Shown here one piece after another: positions 32,008 through 40,841 of a DNA stretch of 64,000 nucleotides. A model generated the notes under the pieces. That model searched no databases, was not told the DNA's origin, and was given only the letters and a program-made list of their open reading frames with translations. How positions within the stretch are numbered: position 1 is the stretch's first letter; each line of letters opens with the position of its first letter. Origin of the DNA: Myceligenerans crystallogenes (lineage in GTDB: Bacteria > Actinomycetota > Actinomycetes > Actinomycetales > Cellulomonadaceae). The DNA lies in contig NZ_BAAANL010000001.1 in the NCBI RefSeq assembly GCF_039529775.1, positions 1,082,458 through 1,146,457 of the forward strand. Direction: 5' to 3'. A program made the translations under genes and the position numbers.

Positions 32008-32871
32008 ATGAACGCTCCCCGCACCGTCGTCGTCGGCCCCGCGTCCTGGAACACGCTCGTCCGCCTCGACGCCCTGCCCGAGCCGCGGCCCCAGACGGTC
32101 TTCGCGCGCGATACCGTCCGCACCGTCGGCGGGACGAGCGCCGGCAAGGCGCTTCACCTCGCGGACCTGGACCTGGACGTCACGCTCGTGACCGCCGTCG
32201 GCGACGACGCCGAGGCCGAGCGCGTGCTCGGCGCGCTCGCGCGCGCGAGCGAGAGGCTGGAGGTCCTCGCGCACCGGGCCCCTGGCCCGAGCGAGCAGCA
32301 CCTCAACCTCATGACCGACGACGGCGAGCGGGTCTCCATTTATCTGGCGACGCCGTCCGAGCCGGTCCGCCCGGACGACGCCCGGGTGGCCGCCCGCCTG
32401 GCCGCCGCGGAGAACATCGTCCTCGACCTCAGCCCGAGCGGCCTGGACCTGATCCCGGCGGCCCGCGCGAGCGGCGCCGACCTCTGGACGGACCTCCACG
32501 ACTACGACGGCGAGGCCGCGTTCCACCGCCCCTTCGCCGACGCCTGCTCCCACATCTTCCTGAACGACGACGGCGTCGACGGCCCGGACGAACGGGCGTC
32601 CCTGATGCGCACGCTCGTGGACCGAGGCGCCACCACGGTGGTCTGCACCCTCGGCGCGAAGGGCGCGATCGCCCTCACGAACCACGGCTGGTCGGAATGC
32701 CCGGCCGAACCGGCCGACGTCGTCGACACCAACGGCGCCGGCGACGCCTTCTTCGCCGGCTTCCTGGCCGCCCACCTCACGGGCGCGACCACCCCGGAAT
32801 CCCTCCGGGCCGGCGCCCGCCAGGCCACCCGGGCGCTCGCCACCCACCACCTGAGCCCCGCCCTCGCCTGA
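32008..32871 (+). CDS. PfkB-family carbohydrate kinase
   Basis: Ribokinase-fold sugar or nucleoside kinase of 287 residues. The second PfkB signature DTNGAGDAFFAGFLAAHL with the catalytic Asp is clear; the N-terminal TVGGTSAGKALHLADL replaces the usual GG-N-A block. Substrate cannot be named from sequence. ATG at 32008 follows GAGGATGAG at short spacing. Convergent with the GH30 gene, with a long palindrome between. Confidence 0.8.
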   Translation: MNAPRTVVVGPASWNTLVRLDALPEPRPQTVFARDTVRTVGGTSAGKALHLADLDLDVTLVTAVGDDAEAERVLGALARASERLEVLAHRAPGPSEQHLNLMTDDGERVSIYLATPSEPVRPDDARVAARLAAAENIVLDLSPSGLDLIPAARASGADLWTDLHDYDGEAAFHRPFADACSHIFLNDDGVDGPDERASLMRTLVDRGATTVVCTLGAKGAIALTNHGWSECPAEPADVVDTNGAGDAFFAGFLAAHLTGATTPESLRAGARQATRALATHHLSPALA

Positions 32872-32876
32872 CCGAT

Positions 32877-32936
32877 GCGGGGCAGGCAGTTATCGCCGAT
32901 GAGAGCGCGCTCATCCGCGATGACTGCCTGCCCCGC
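32877..32936. terminator. 60-bp near-perfect palindrome between convergent genes
   Basis: Stem arms GCGGGGCAGGCAGT / ACTGCCTGCCCCGC, ATCGC / GCGAT and GATGAG / CTCATC are perfect and separated only by one T-G wobble and one C-C mismatch; the loop is 6 nt. It starts 6 bp after the kinase stop. Probably a bidirectional terminator, though it is longer and more AT-containing in its tip than the other hairpins of the window and has no T tract. Confidence 0.6.
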
Positions 32937-33005
32937 GACTTCTGCCTGCCAGGAAGCACCGGCCGCGGAGCGGGCAGATGGATCGCCGACGCGATCCGGG
33001 CGGGG

Positions 33006-34904
33006 TCAGGAGACCTTGGCGAGGCGGAACCGCTGGGTCGCGGCGCCCGTGCACGGTTGCTGGGTGAAGCCCGTGCCGTCGGCGGTGGTGGCCGCGCCCA
33101 GGGCCAGGCACTTGCCGCTGTGGCGGGCCGTGAACGTGTGGCCGTCGCCGGAGCGGGCGGGGCGCCACTGCTGGTTGGTGCCGCCCACGTAGGTCCACAG
33201 GTGGATGCGGGCGCCGTCGGCGGTCGTGCCCGGGCCGCCGTCGACGTCCCAGACCTTGCCGGCGTGCTGGTTGACCACCTGGTAGTGGCCGTCGGCGGTA
33301 GCGCGGAACTGCCAGCGGTGGTTCGCCTGGGTGGCGGCGCCGCAGGTCCACTGCTGGAGGCGGGTGCCGTCCGCGGTGCCCCAGTCGGCGGCGTCGAGGC
33401 ACTTGCCGCTCGCGGCGGGCCGCACCTGGTACCAGGCGCCGGTGTCGATGCCGGGGTCCGCGGGGTTCGTGGCCTGCGGGTCCCAGGTGAACGTGGCCAC
33501 GGATCGCGCGGGCAGGGCGTACCGCAGCGAGCGGCCCTCGTCCGTGACCGAGACGGTCTGCCGGGCGGACGTCGCGTTCACGACGTACGCGACCCGCGTC
33601 CCGTCCGGGTTCTGCAGGACGACGTTCTGCACGCCGCCCGGGCCCTGGCCGGTGGATCCGATCCGCCGGGCGCCCGGGTCCGCGAACTTGGTCAGGTGCC
33701 CCAGCGTGTAGAACTCGGCGTTGCGCCGCACCGTGCCGCCCGAGATCTCGACGACGCCGTTGCAGCGCGTCCCGCAGTGGCCCTGGTGCGGGCCGCCGTT
33801 CTGGTCGAGCGCGAGGTTCCAGTTGATCACCGTCTCGCCGCCGTTGCGCAGGTTCCGCACCACGAGGTTCTCCGCGTGCCACAGGAGCGTGTCGCCGAAC
33901 GTCGTCGCGGGATCCGTGCTGTCGGTGCCCGAGCACTCGGTGAAGTACACCCGCTCGCCCGCGGCCACGAGCTGCGCCTGGGACTCGGGGGAGCCGCCGT
34001 AGCAGTGGAACGCCGCGCCCTGCACGCGTGCGATGTCGCGGGTGGCGGCCAGCACCTCCAGCGGGTAGTCCGGCCGGTCCCAGTTGTGGTCGTAGGACCA
34101 CAGCTGGGTGTCCAGCCCCGCCGCGGTCAGCCGGCGGTCGAGCTCGCGGAGGAACTCGGCCTGCTGGGCGGCCGACATGCTCGTGGACGGGTAGCTCGTG
34201 GCGAACAGCGGCTCGTTCTGCGCGGTCAGATCGGCCAGGTGGATCCCGGCGGCGTCGTACGCCTGGATCGCCTTGACCAGGTACGCGGCGTAGTCGTCGT
34301 AGTGGTCCGGCAGCAGGCTGCCGCCGTTGAGCGAGCCGCCGGACTTCATCCAGGCGGGCGGCGACCAGGGCGACCCCATGAACCGGAGCCCTGAGTTCAC
34401 GGCGCGCGCGTCGCGCAGCACCGGCAGGATCTCCTGCTCGTCCCGCGCGATCGAGAACGCGCCGCGCGTGTCCTCGTAGGTGTAGAAGCCGCCGGAGTTG
34501 AAGTCGCTGCTCCCGAGCGGCTGACGCAGGTAGCTCAGCCCGATCCCGTCGCCGTCCCGCGAGAACAGCGAGCGCAGCAGGGCGGTACGGGCGGTGCCGG
34601 GCAGGTCGTTGATCAACGACGCCGAGGCCTCGGTGACCGACGCGCCCGCGCCGCTGAACCGCTGGTGCGTGGTGCCGGCGTCGACCGCGATGTCGATCGC
34701 GGCGGGCGCGGCGTCGAACGGCACGCTGCCGGCGTGGGTCAGGCGGCTGCCGCCGTCGGACGTCGTGATCCAGACGTCGGCGCTGATCGGGACAGCGGAG
34801 GCGGGGACGACGGCGGTGGTGGCGGCGGTGACCGCGGTGACGGCCGCCGCGCCGAGCGCCGCGAGTGCGGCCCGCGCGGGCAGGTGACGGGTGGTGCGCT
34901 TCAT
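33006..34904 (-). CDS. Secreted GH30 glycosidase with CBM13
   Basis: 632-residue secreted glycoside hydrolase family 30 enzyme, most like endo-beta-1,6-glucanases. Signal peptide (AALAALGAAAVTAVTAATTAVVPASA), TIM barrel with RFSGAGASVTEASASLIND, acid/base Glu in DLTAQNEPLF and nucleophile Glu in VYFTECSGTD, then a small beta domain (TFTWDPQ). The C-terminal ~130 residues are a ricin-type CBM13 with QQW/NQQW repeats. Likely acts on fungal beta-1,6-glucan, together with the LPMOs. ATG at 34904. The gene is divergent from 35145, with a GTAAG-type inverted repeat between. Confidence 0.9.
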   Translation of the reverse strand: MKRTTRHLPARAALAALGAAAVTAVTAATTAVVPASAVPISADVWITTSDGGSRLTHAGSVPFDAAPAAIDIAVDAGTTHQRFSGAGASVTEASASLINDLPGTARTALLRSLFSRDGDGIGLSYLRQPLGSSDFNSGGFYTYEDTRGAFSIARDEQEILPVLRDARAVNSGLRFMGSPWSPPAWMKSGGSLNGGSLLPDHYDDYAAYLVKAIQAYDAAGIHLADLTAQNEPLFATSYPSTSMSAAQQAEFLRELDRRLTAAGLDTQLWSYDHNWDRPDYPLEVLAATRDIARVQGAAFHCYGGSPESQAQLVAAGERVYFTECSGTDSTDPATTFGDTLLWHAENLVVRNLRNGGETVINWNLALDQNGGPHQGHCGTRCNGVVEISGGTVRRNAEFYTLGHLTKFADPGARRIGSTGQGPGGVQNVVLQNPDGTRVAYVVNATSARQTVSVTDEGRSLRYALPARSVATFTWDPQATNPADPGIDTGAWYQVRPAASGKCLDAADWGTADGTRLQQWTCGAATQANHRWQFRATADGHYQVVNQHAGKVWDVDGGPGTTADGARIHLWTYVGGTNQQWRPARSGDGHTFTARHSGKCLALGAATTADGTGFTQQPCTGAATQRFRLAKVS

Positions 34905-34949
34905 TGCGACTCCCTCGGTCGATGGACGTGAGGCAGCTTATCCGACTTG

Positions 34950-34965
34950 CTTACAGATAGGTAAG
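34950..34965. promoter_or_regulatory. CTTAC-N6-GTAAG inverted repeat, possible TetR-type operator
   Basis: CTTAC-agatag-GTAAG lies 46 bp upstream of the GH30 start in the divergent region towards the 35145 gene, within a local AT-rich stretch that is probably the GH30 promoter. Symmetry fits a TetR-like site; no such regulator is encoded nearby. Confidence 0.4.
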
Positions 34966-35144
34966 TATTCTCCCGGACGCGTCCTCGCGCGGGGAGGGCG
35001 GCAGGCTTCCGCCGGTCGCTCCCGAGGAACCTCCCGGAGACACAGAATTTACATCGGCGCAGGTAGAACGTGTCCTAGTCTGGTCTTACGTCGGGCGATG
35101 GTGCGTCCAGGGGGCGGCGTAGGTCTCAGCGTTTGGAGCGCACG

Positions 35145-36620
35145 GTGATCGAAACCTCGAACGACCTTCCGGTGTCCGGCCTGCAGGATCTCTCCAACGA
35201 GTCGCGCATGATCGTCGCACCCTGGAGCAGGCTGATCCGTGGCATCGGGCTCGGCCAGTACGTGATCGACTTCGACCCCGCGATCGCGGGACACGTCCGC
35301 ACCACGTTCGACCAGCTGTCCGGGAAGCTCGGGGGTGCTCAGCCCTACGCGGACTTCTGCCGGCAGCTGGCGGAGTTCACGCTGCTGGTCGCCGACCCGG
35401 CGCACGCGGTGAACCAGGCCGAGATCCTGCGGTCCGTGGGTCCGCTGCTCGACGCCGCCCGGGCCGAGCCGAACCCCTACTTCCGGGCGATGGCGGGCAG
35501 CCTCGTCATGGACACGTTCGCCAAGCTCGGGGTCGACCGGTCGCTGCTCGTCGACGGGACCCTGGACTTCCCCGCGGAGGTCCTCGCGGTGCTCGACGAG
35601 ATCGCGCCCGACGGGATCGCCGACGAGAACCGCGGGCGTCACGGGGACTACGAGCGGCTGTCCGCGAGCTCCACCGTCTTCCTCGCCATCGGGCAGCTCG
35701 GCCTGCGGGAGCGGCTGGTGACACCGGAGCGCAACCACGTCGTCGAGGGCCTGGATCTCCTGGAGAACATCCCGGCGCCCTACTTCCGCGGCCGGGCCGG
35801 CTCGATGTTCCTGAGCGTCGTCACGCTGCTCGGGTACGACGAGTACATCTTCGACGGCGACCGGGACTACATGCGCGAGACGCTCGAGTACATGGCGCGG
35901 GCGGACGAGATCGGCATCTTCCCCGCGTTCCCGCAGGCGATCCCGACCGAGTGGAAGAAGGCGTACCCGCTGCTGACCATGCTGAACGCGATCGCGATGA
36001 GCGGCAGGGCCGAGTACCTGCGGACGCCGGTCGACTGGCTGGCCGAGGCCCGGACGCTGCTCGACGCGGTGCCCTGGGAGGACCGGGTCCACATGAGCCA
36101 GTACTACGTGACGGCGCTGCACAACCTCGGGCGCCTCGGGGACGAGCTGCCGGACCTGGACTCGTACATGGACGAGGTCGTCGCGGTGCTGGACCTCGTC
36201 GATCCGGGGGCGAACTTCTTCCCCAGCGGGATCGCCTACCCGTACATCGTGGAACTCGCGATGCTGACCGGCCGGATGCACCTGATCCCCGCCGCCGCCC
36301 TGGAGCGCATGGCCGACGCGCTCGGCGACCTGGACCACGGCATCGACCGCGCGAACAACGCCTTCCCGGTGAGCTACGTCCTGAACGTCCTGGGCGAGAT
36401 CGGCCGCCCCGATCTGATCTTCCAGCCTCGTGAGCGCTACGACGGCAGGTCGGCCATCGCCTGGGTGATCGACAACATCTCGGAGGCCGGCGAGGAGGAA
36501 CGGCTGCGGCTCTACATGATCCCGCACGCCCTGCTGAGCTACGCGCTCCGGATGCGGGGCTCGGAGGCCCGCGAGACGGAACTCTTCGAGAACTTCCGGT
36601 TCGGTCTCGCCGCCCGCTGA
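35145..36620 (+). CDS. Unknown all-helical protein of the ACP/acyltransferase-kinase locus
   Basis: 491 residues, cytoplasmic, without a family I recognise. It appears all-helical and shows an internal repeat: NPYFRAMAGSLVMDTFAKLG near residues 103-122 and APYFRGRAGSMFLSVVTLLG near 208-227, each followed by an acidic segment. This would suit a helical toroid or repeat scaffold. GTG at 35145 has TTTGGAG upstream. It converges on the ACP gene and ends at a strong hairpin. The link to the ACP/acyltransferase-kinase genes is positional; function unknown. Confidence 0.7.
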   Translation: MIETSNDLPVSGLQDLSNESRMIVAPWSRLIRGIGLGQYVIDFDPAIAGHVRTTFDQLSGKLGGAQPYADFCRQLAEFTLLVADPAHAVNQAEILRSVGPLLDAARAEPNPYFRAMAGSLVMDTFAKLGVDRSLLVDGTLDFPAEVLAVLDEIAPDGIADENRGRHGDYERLSASSTVFLAIGQLGLRERLVTPERNHVVEGLDLLENIPAPYFRGRAGSMFLSVVTLLGYDEYIFDGDRDYMRETLEYMARADEIGIFPAFPQAIPTEWKKAYPLLTMLNAIAMSGRAEYLRTPVDWLAEARTLLDAVPWEDRVHMSQYYVTALHNLGRLGDELPDLDSYMDEVVAVLDLVDPGANFFPSGIAYPYIVELAMLTGRMHLIPAAALERMADALGDLDHGIDRANNAFPVSYVLNVLGEIGRPDLIFQPRERYDGRSAIAWVIDNISEAGEEERLRLYMIPHALLSYALRMRGSEARETELFENFRFGLAAR

Positions 36621-36632
36621 CCTCGTCCGGCG

Positions 36633-36658
36633 CCCCCGGCCCGGCTCCGGGCCGGGGG
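36633..36658. terminator. Bidirectional hairpin between convergent genes
   Basis: CCCCCGGCCCGG and CCGGGCCGGGGG form a very GC-rich stem with a tiny loop, 5 bp before the ACP stop and 13 bp after the stop of the helical protein. It can end transcription from either side. Confidence 0.6.
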
Positions 36659-36663
36659 GAAGC

Positions 36664-36915
36664 TCACGACGTCGGCCGGGCGGCCTCGACCACCGCGTAC
36701 ACGCCGCGGAGGTCGACCATCCGGCCGACGTCGTGCGGTGTGACGGTGATCCCGAGGGTGCGCTCGAGGGCCCCGACGATCTCGACGAGCACGAGCGAGT
36801 CGGCGCCGTGGTCGGCGAGGAGGTCCGTCTCGGCGAGGCACGCCGGGTTGATCTCCAGCATGTCCGCGATCAGGTTCCTGATGTAGCGCCTGGTGGTCTC
36901 CTCGGAGTCCGGCAT
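36664..36915 (-). CDS. Acyl carrier protein
   Basis: Free-standing ACP of 83 residues. The phosphopantetheine Ser is in GADSLVLVEIVGALE (DSL motif, helix II). Strongly acidic N-terminal helix (RRYIRNLIADMLEINPACL). ATG at 36915 has AAGGGAG upstream. It follows the 1266-residue acyltransferase-kinase gene on the same strand, separated by 125 bp with a 16-bp hairpin. It is not next to fatty-acid genes, so it is probably the dedicated carrier for the neighbouring acyltransferase domain. Confidence 0.9.
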   Translation of the reverse strand: MPDSEETTRRYIRNLIADMLEINPACLAETDLLADHGADSLVLVEIVGALERTLGITVTPHDVGRMVDLRGVYAVVEAARPTS

Positions 36916-36962
36916 GCTCGCTCCCTTGCGGTCCGCGGCCTGGCTCGTCGAGGCAACCTTAG

Positions 36963-36999
36963 GGCTCCGGACCCGATATCGGCTATCGGGTCCGGAGCC
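36963..36999 (-). promoter_or_regulatory. Perfect 16-bp hairpin between acyltransferase-kinase and ACP genes
   Basis: GGCTCCGGACCCGATA pairs with TATCGGGTCCGGAGCC across the loop TCGGC. It lies within the probable two-gene transcript. Either a terminator of the large gene, so that the ACP has its own promoter, or a processing/stability element that sets the ACP level. No T tract. Confidence 0.55.
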
Positions 37000-37040
37000 G
37001 CGGTGGCCGCCGCGCGACGGGCGGGGCCGGGCCGGGAGAC

Positions 37041-40000
37041 TCAGGAGAGCCTGGGCGCGGGGACCCCCAGGAACGAGGTGCGCCGGCCTTCGAGGAGGTC
37101 GGCGGCCCAGTTCAGCCACTTGACGCCCTCGCAGTAGATCGCGACCGGCCGGCGCTGCACGTCGTACGTGTCGACCATCGTGCCGTCGAGCTCCGCCTGG
37201 AAGTGGAAGGGCGGCATGGCGGTGAAGTGCGTGCCCATCATGAAGACGAACCGCACCAGCCAGTAGGGATCCTCGGCGGGCACCGGGGACGTCCCGTCCG
37301 GCGTTCCGGCCGCGCCTCGCATGACCCGGGCGAAGTGGTCCTCCATACCGCGGGGGTGCTCGGGATCCACCTCCTCGCCGTGCTCGACGACGTCGCGCAC
37401 CCGGTAGGCGCGCTGGAACGGGTTTCCCTCGTCGAACGCGATCCGGACCTCCGGCGCGCGGCCCGCGCCGGTCCGGACGTCGAGCTGGAAGTGCTCGAAA
37501 TGGATCTCGTCGTAATGGCCGATCGAGTTGTGCCAGGGCTTGTTGTCGTACATCGGGTCGTCCACGGTGTCCCGCCCGGTGCTCCGGAAGCCGATGGCCC
37601 GCGGGTCCAGGAACTTGATCCCGAGGGTCCGGGCGGTGATCGCGGCGAGGGCCGCGTCGATCTCCCGGCGCGGGGCGCCCTGCTCGATCAGCTTCTGGGC
37701 CACCACGAGCGGCCGCGTGCGGCTGATCTTGACGTTCTCGGTGTTGGTGTCGCCCATGACCAGGGAGTGGAACCGGGGTTCGAGCACCTGGTGATGCGCG
37801 GGGTGGTCGCGGAACCACCGCACGAGGGCCAGGGCGTTGCGGAAGGTGTTGCCGTTGATCGTGATCGTCTCCGGGTCGAGCAGCGCGGGCCCGAACGTGT
37901 GCGGGGCCGTGCGCCGGCACAGTTCCAGGCGGTCCTCGATCTTGCGGAAGTAGGACTCCTCGAGCGTCCCGGCCGGCACCGGGACGCGGTTGACGGTGTG
38001 GACGTGGTGGTCGAGCACGTCGTAGATCGCCCCGTAGATCCGCGCGACGACGGCCGGCGGCGGCGACCACCGCTCCACGTACCGGCTGACCTCGGCGCCC
38101 TCGACGAAGCTCATCTCGTAGATGACCTCCTGACGGGGCCGGCCGGTCTCGTCGCCGGGCGGCGCGGGCAGCTCGTGTTCGAGCACGTCGAAGACCTCGG
38201 GGAAGTACGGTTTCACCGGTTCCGGCAGGTGCCGCAGGTACTCGGCCTGCTGCCGGGCCTTGGCGAAGGGCGGCAGCATGACGCCGGTGCCGTCGGGGCG
38301 CCAGGCCGCGGTGACGAGGGCCTCGCTCAGGATCTTGCGCACGACGACGCGCGTGCTGCCGTCCCGCACCAGGAACATCGTCATGGACTCGCTTCCACCC
38401 GCCCCGAAACCCACGACCCGCTCGTCCGCCTTGATGTAGCCGCTGATCGTGGTGCTCAGGATCCGCCGGCCCTGGGCGTGCCGCAGGATCATCTTCTTCT
38501 CGGTGGTCAGGCCGAGGGCGGAGAGGTCGTCGAGGTGGTCGAGCGCGGGGTTCACGCCGCGGGCCGACACGTCGAGATCGGACCGCAGGGTGACGGAGAA
38601 CCCGCCCTCGCCGTCGCGCGGGACGCGTCCGAGGCCGGTGGCGGCGGGATCGAACCGGACGGTCCAGGTGTCGCCCGCGAGATGCGACCGGTCCCGGTGC
38701 CCCTCGAAGGCTCCGCCGAGCACGATCGCCCGCACCGCGAAACCGAGGTCCCGCCGCGAGTACAGCGGTACGCCGTCGGGCGAGATCACCGGGGTCACCG
38801 CATCGCGCATCGTGGCGGTGAGCCGGTCGACGGCGGCGCGGAGCGCCGCGCGGTCGGTGCTGCCGCGCAGCACCAGATCGTGGACGACGACGACGTCGGC
38901 CGGCCCGGCGGCGCCCGACACCGCGAGCGCCGTGAGCCAGCCGAGCGCGTCGTCGCCCCGCAGGTAGCGGTCGCGCTGCGCCACGACGGACGGGCGGCGC
39001 AGGCGCAGCAGGTGGTACAGCGTGTACTGGTAGGCGATCCTGTCGGCCGAACCCGTCCGCGACGCCCCGGGACCGGACGGCGTCGCGGCGATCAGCTCCG
39101 CCAGCTGGTCGTGGACCATGCGCGCCAGGGGCTGCCGGGCGACCATGTGACCCAGCTGCCGCTGCATCGTGCCGTCGTCGACGTGCGACAGGCCGTCGAA
39201 CCGGATCACCGTCGTCTCGGCGCTCAGCACGCCCTCGACGTGGCGGCTCGACGGTACGCCCCGCGCGTCGAGCGTGCGGAGCTCGGCGTAGGTCCCCTTC
39301 GGCCCGCCGGGCTCGCCGGGGCGTCGTTTCCTCAGCCGGGCGCGCAGGACGAGCTCGCCGGATCCGACGTCGACGCGGTTCCGGTACGCCCAGGTGTGCT
39401 GGAAGGCCTCCAGCAGGCGGTAGTAGGCGGGGGATCCGTCCTGCTCCGGCCGGAGCATCTCGCGGACGATGATCCTGCCCAGGGCGCGGACGGTGTAGTC
39501 CTCGGTGAAGGAGCTCTCCGCGCAGGAACGGAAGATCGCCCGCAGCATGTCGTGGTGGCGCGGTTCGAGATGTTCTCCCGCGGGCCGGGTCCGCTCGAGC
39601 TCGCGCCGGAGTCCGCTGACGCCGTTGATCGTCCGGAAGATCCGGGCCGTCTCGGCACCGGCGCCCGTGTAGGCGGTCACCGGGGTCTGCAGGTTGTTGT
39701 CCTGGAGCAGCTCGACGGACCGGCCGCCCGGGCCGAGCTCGACGGCCAGGTCGGCGTGCAGGGTGTCCAGGATCTCCGACGTCGCCCGGGAGTCCATGAC
39801 CTGGTCGGTCATGGCGAGGATGGCCTCGCGCACCTCCGCCGCGGTGGTGAGCACCGCGGGCCGGTGGTTCGCGATCAGCGGGACGCGGGGAACCCCCACC
39901 TCGATGCCCTGGCGGTCCATGAACTGCTCCAGCCCGGTACGGACCGCCCGCAGGCGCCGGGAGTGGGCGAGGAACGTCGTCGGCTCCTTGAGCTCGGCGA

Positions 40001-40841
40001 CCTGGATGCCGTCCAGACGGGCGGCCAGCCGGCCGAACGCCGGCATGACGGCGCCGCGCACGTAGACGTTCGTGCGGGTCGCGGAGTAGCGCTTGTGGAT
40101 CTCGACGTCGTCGACGGCGAAGTGGCGGCCGATCTCCTCCAGCGCCCCGGCGAGCGACTCGGGCGTCCCGCTGACGCCGATCACGTGGAAGGGCTCGGGG
40201 ACCAGCGGCCTGCCGGCGGCCCGGCGGGGCAGGTAGGCGGACAGCTCGCGGGCGATCGGCTCGCCGTCGCGCAGGCCTTCGGCCGCGACCAGCGACAGGG
40301 GCGTGAAGGCGCGAGCGATCCGGACCCCGGCGGCGACCGAGATGCTGCCGCTCGCGACCGCCGAGGCAAGGATCCCGAAGCTCTCGCCGGTGTACGCCCG
40401 GAACGTCAGCGCCGTTCCGCTGCGCTCGGCGGTCGCCCGCAGGTGCGCCTCGAAGGCCAGGCTGTGTGTCAGGACCTGCGCGCCGATCCGTGCCTGCCGT
40501 TCCAGGCGCCCGGAGCCCGCCGGCATCTCGAGGACGCTCTCGGGCGGCTTGCCGGGGCTCAGGGCATGCGCGGCCTGCCGGTACACGCTCGTGACCTCGT
40601 CGATCCCGGTGTCGAGGAGGAAGCGGCCGAGGTCGCGGTACGCGGCGCGGCTGCCCAGGCCGGGGAACACCCCGACGAGGCGCGCCTGGCGGCCCTGCGC
40701 GAGGTACTCGGTGATCGACATGGGGGATGCCGGCACCCAGTCGTGCCGCAGGGCCGCCGCGAGGACCGAGCGCTCGGGATCGGCGTGGCGGAGGTCGAGC
40801 TCGTCGTGGGCGAGGGGGGCTGTCGTGGTTCCGTGAGTCAT
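37041..40841 (-). CDS. Acyltransferase (FabD-like) fused to APH-like kinase domain
   Basis: 1266 residues, cytoplasmic. Residues ~50-390 look like a malonyl-type acyltransferase: GVFPGLGSR (60s), GESFG with nucleophile Ser near 154, and FLAHSRRL as the active-site His loop. A ~450-residue middle part is unassigned. Residues ~850-1180 have kinase marks: VVVRKI (ATP Lys), MGDTNTENVKI near 1029 (catalytic Asp/Asn) and KFLDPRAIGF near 1078 followed by DDPMYDNKPWHNSIGHYD, a pattern of aminoglycoside-phosphotransferase-like small-molecule kinases. ATG at 40841 has AAGGAG upstream. With the adjacent ACP this suggests an acyl-ACP product that is also phosphorylated; pathway unknown. Confidence 0.8.
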   Translation of the reverse strand: MTHGTTTAPLAHDELDLRHADPERSVLAAALRHDWVPASPMSITEYLAQGRQARLVGVFPGLGSRAAYRDLGRFLLDTGIDEVTSVYRQAAHALSPGKPPESVLEMPAGSGRLERQARIGAQVLTHSLAFEAHLRATAERSGTALTFRAYTGESFGILASAVASGSISVAAGVRIARAFTPLSLVAAEGLRDGEPIARELSAYLPRRAAGRPLVPEPFHVIGVSGTPESLAGALEEIGRHFAVDDVEIHKRYSATRTNVYVRGAVMPAFGRLAARLDGIQVAELKEPTTFLAHSRRLRAVRTGLEQFMDRQGIEVGVPRVPLIANHRPAVLTTAAEVREAILAMTDQVMDSRATSEILDTLHADLAVELGPGGRSVELLQDNNLQTPVTAYTGAGAETARIFRTINGVSGLRRELERTRPAGEHLEPRHHDMLRAIFRSCAESSFTEDYTVRALGRIIVREMLRPEQDGSPAYYRLLEAFQHTWAYRNRVDVGSGELVLRARLRKRRPGEPGGPKGTYAELRTLDARGVPSSRHVEGVLSAETTVIRFDGLSHVDDGTMQRQLGHMVARQPLARMVHDQLAELIAATPSGPGASRTGSADRIAYQYTLYHLLRLRRPSVVAQRDRYLRGDDALGWLTALAVSGAAGPADVVVVHDLVLRGSTDRAALRAAVDRLTATMRDAVTPVISPDGVPLYSRRDLGFAVRAIVLGGAFEGHRDRSHLAGDTWTVRFDPAATGLGRVPRDGEGGFSVTLRSDLDVSARGVNPALDHLDDLSALGLTTEKKMILRHAQGRRILSTTISGYIKADERVVGFGAGGSESMTMFLVRDGSTRVVVRKILSEALVTAAWRPDGTGVMLPPFAKARQQAEYLRHLPEPVKPYFPEVFDVLEHELPAPPGDETGRPRQEVIYEMSFVEGAEVSRYVERWSPPPAVVARIYGAIYDVLDHHVHTVNRVPVPAGTLEESYFRKIEDRLELCRRTAPHTFGPALLDPETITINGNTFRNALALVRWFRDHPAHHQVLEPRFHSLVMGDTNTENVKISRTRPLVVAQKLIEQGAPRREIDAALAAITARTLGIKFLDPRAIGFRSTGRDTVDDPMYDNKPWHNSIGHYDEIHFEHFQLDVRTGAGRAPEVRIAFDEGNPFQRAYRVRDVVEHGEEVDPEHPRGMEDHFARVMRGAAGTPDGTSPVPAEDPYWLVRFVFMMGTHFTAMPPFHFQAELDGTMVDTYDVQRRPVAIYCEGVKWLNWAADLLEGRRTSFLGVPAPRLS

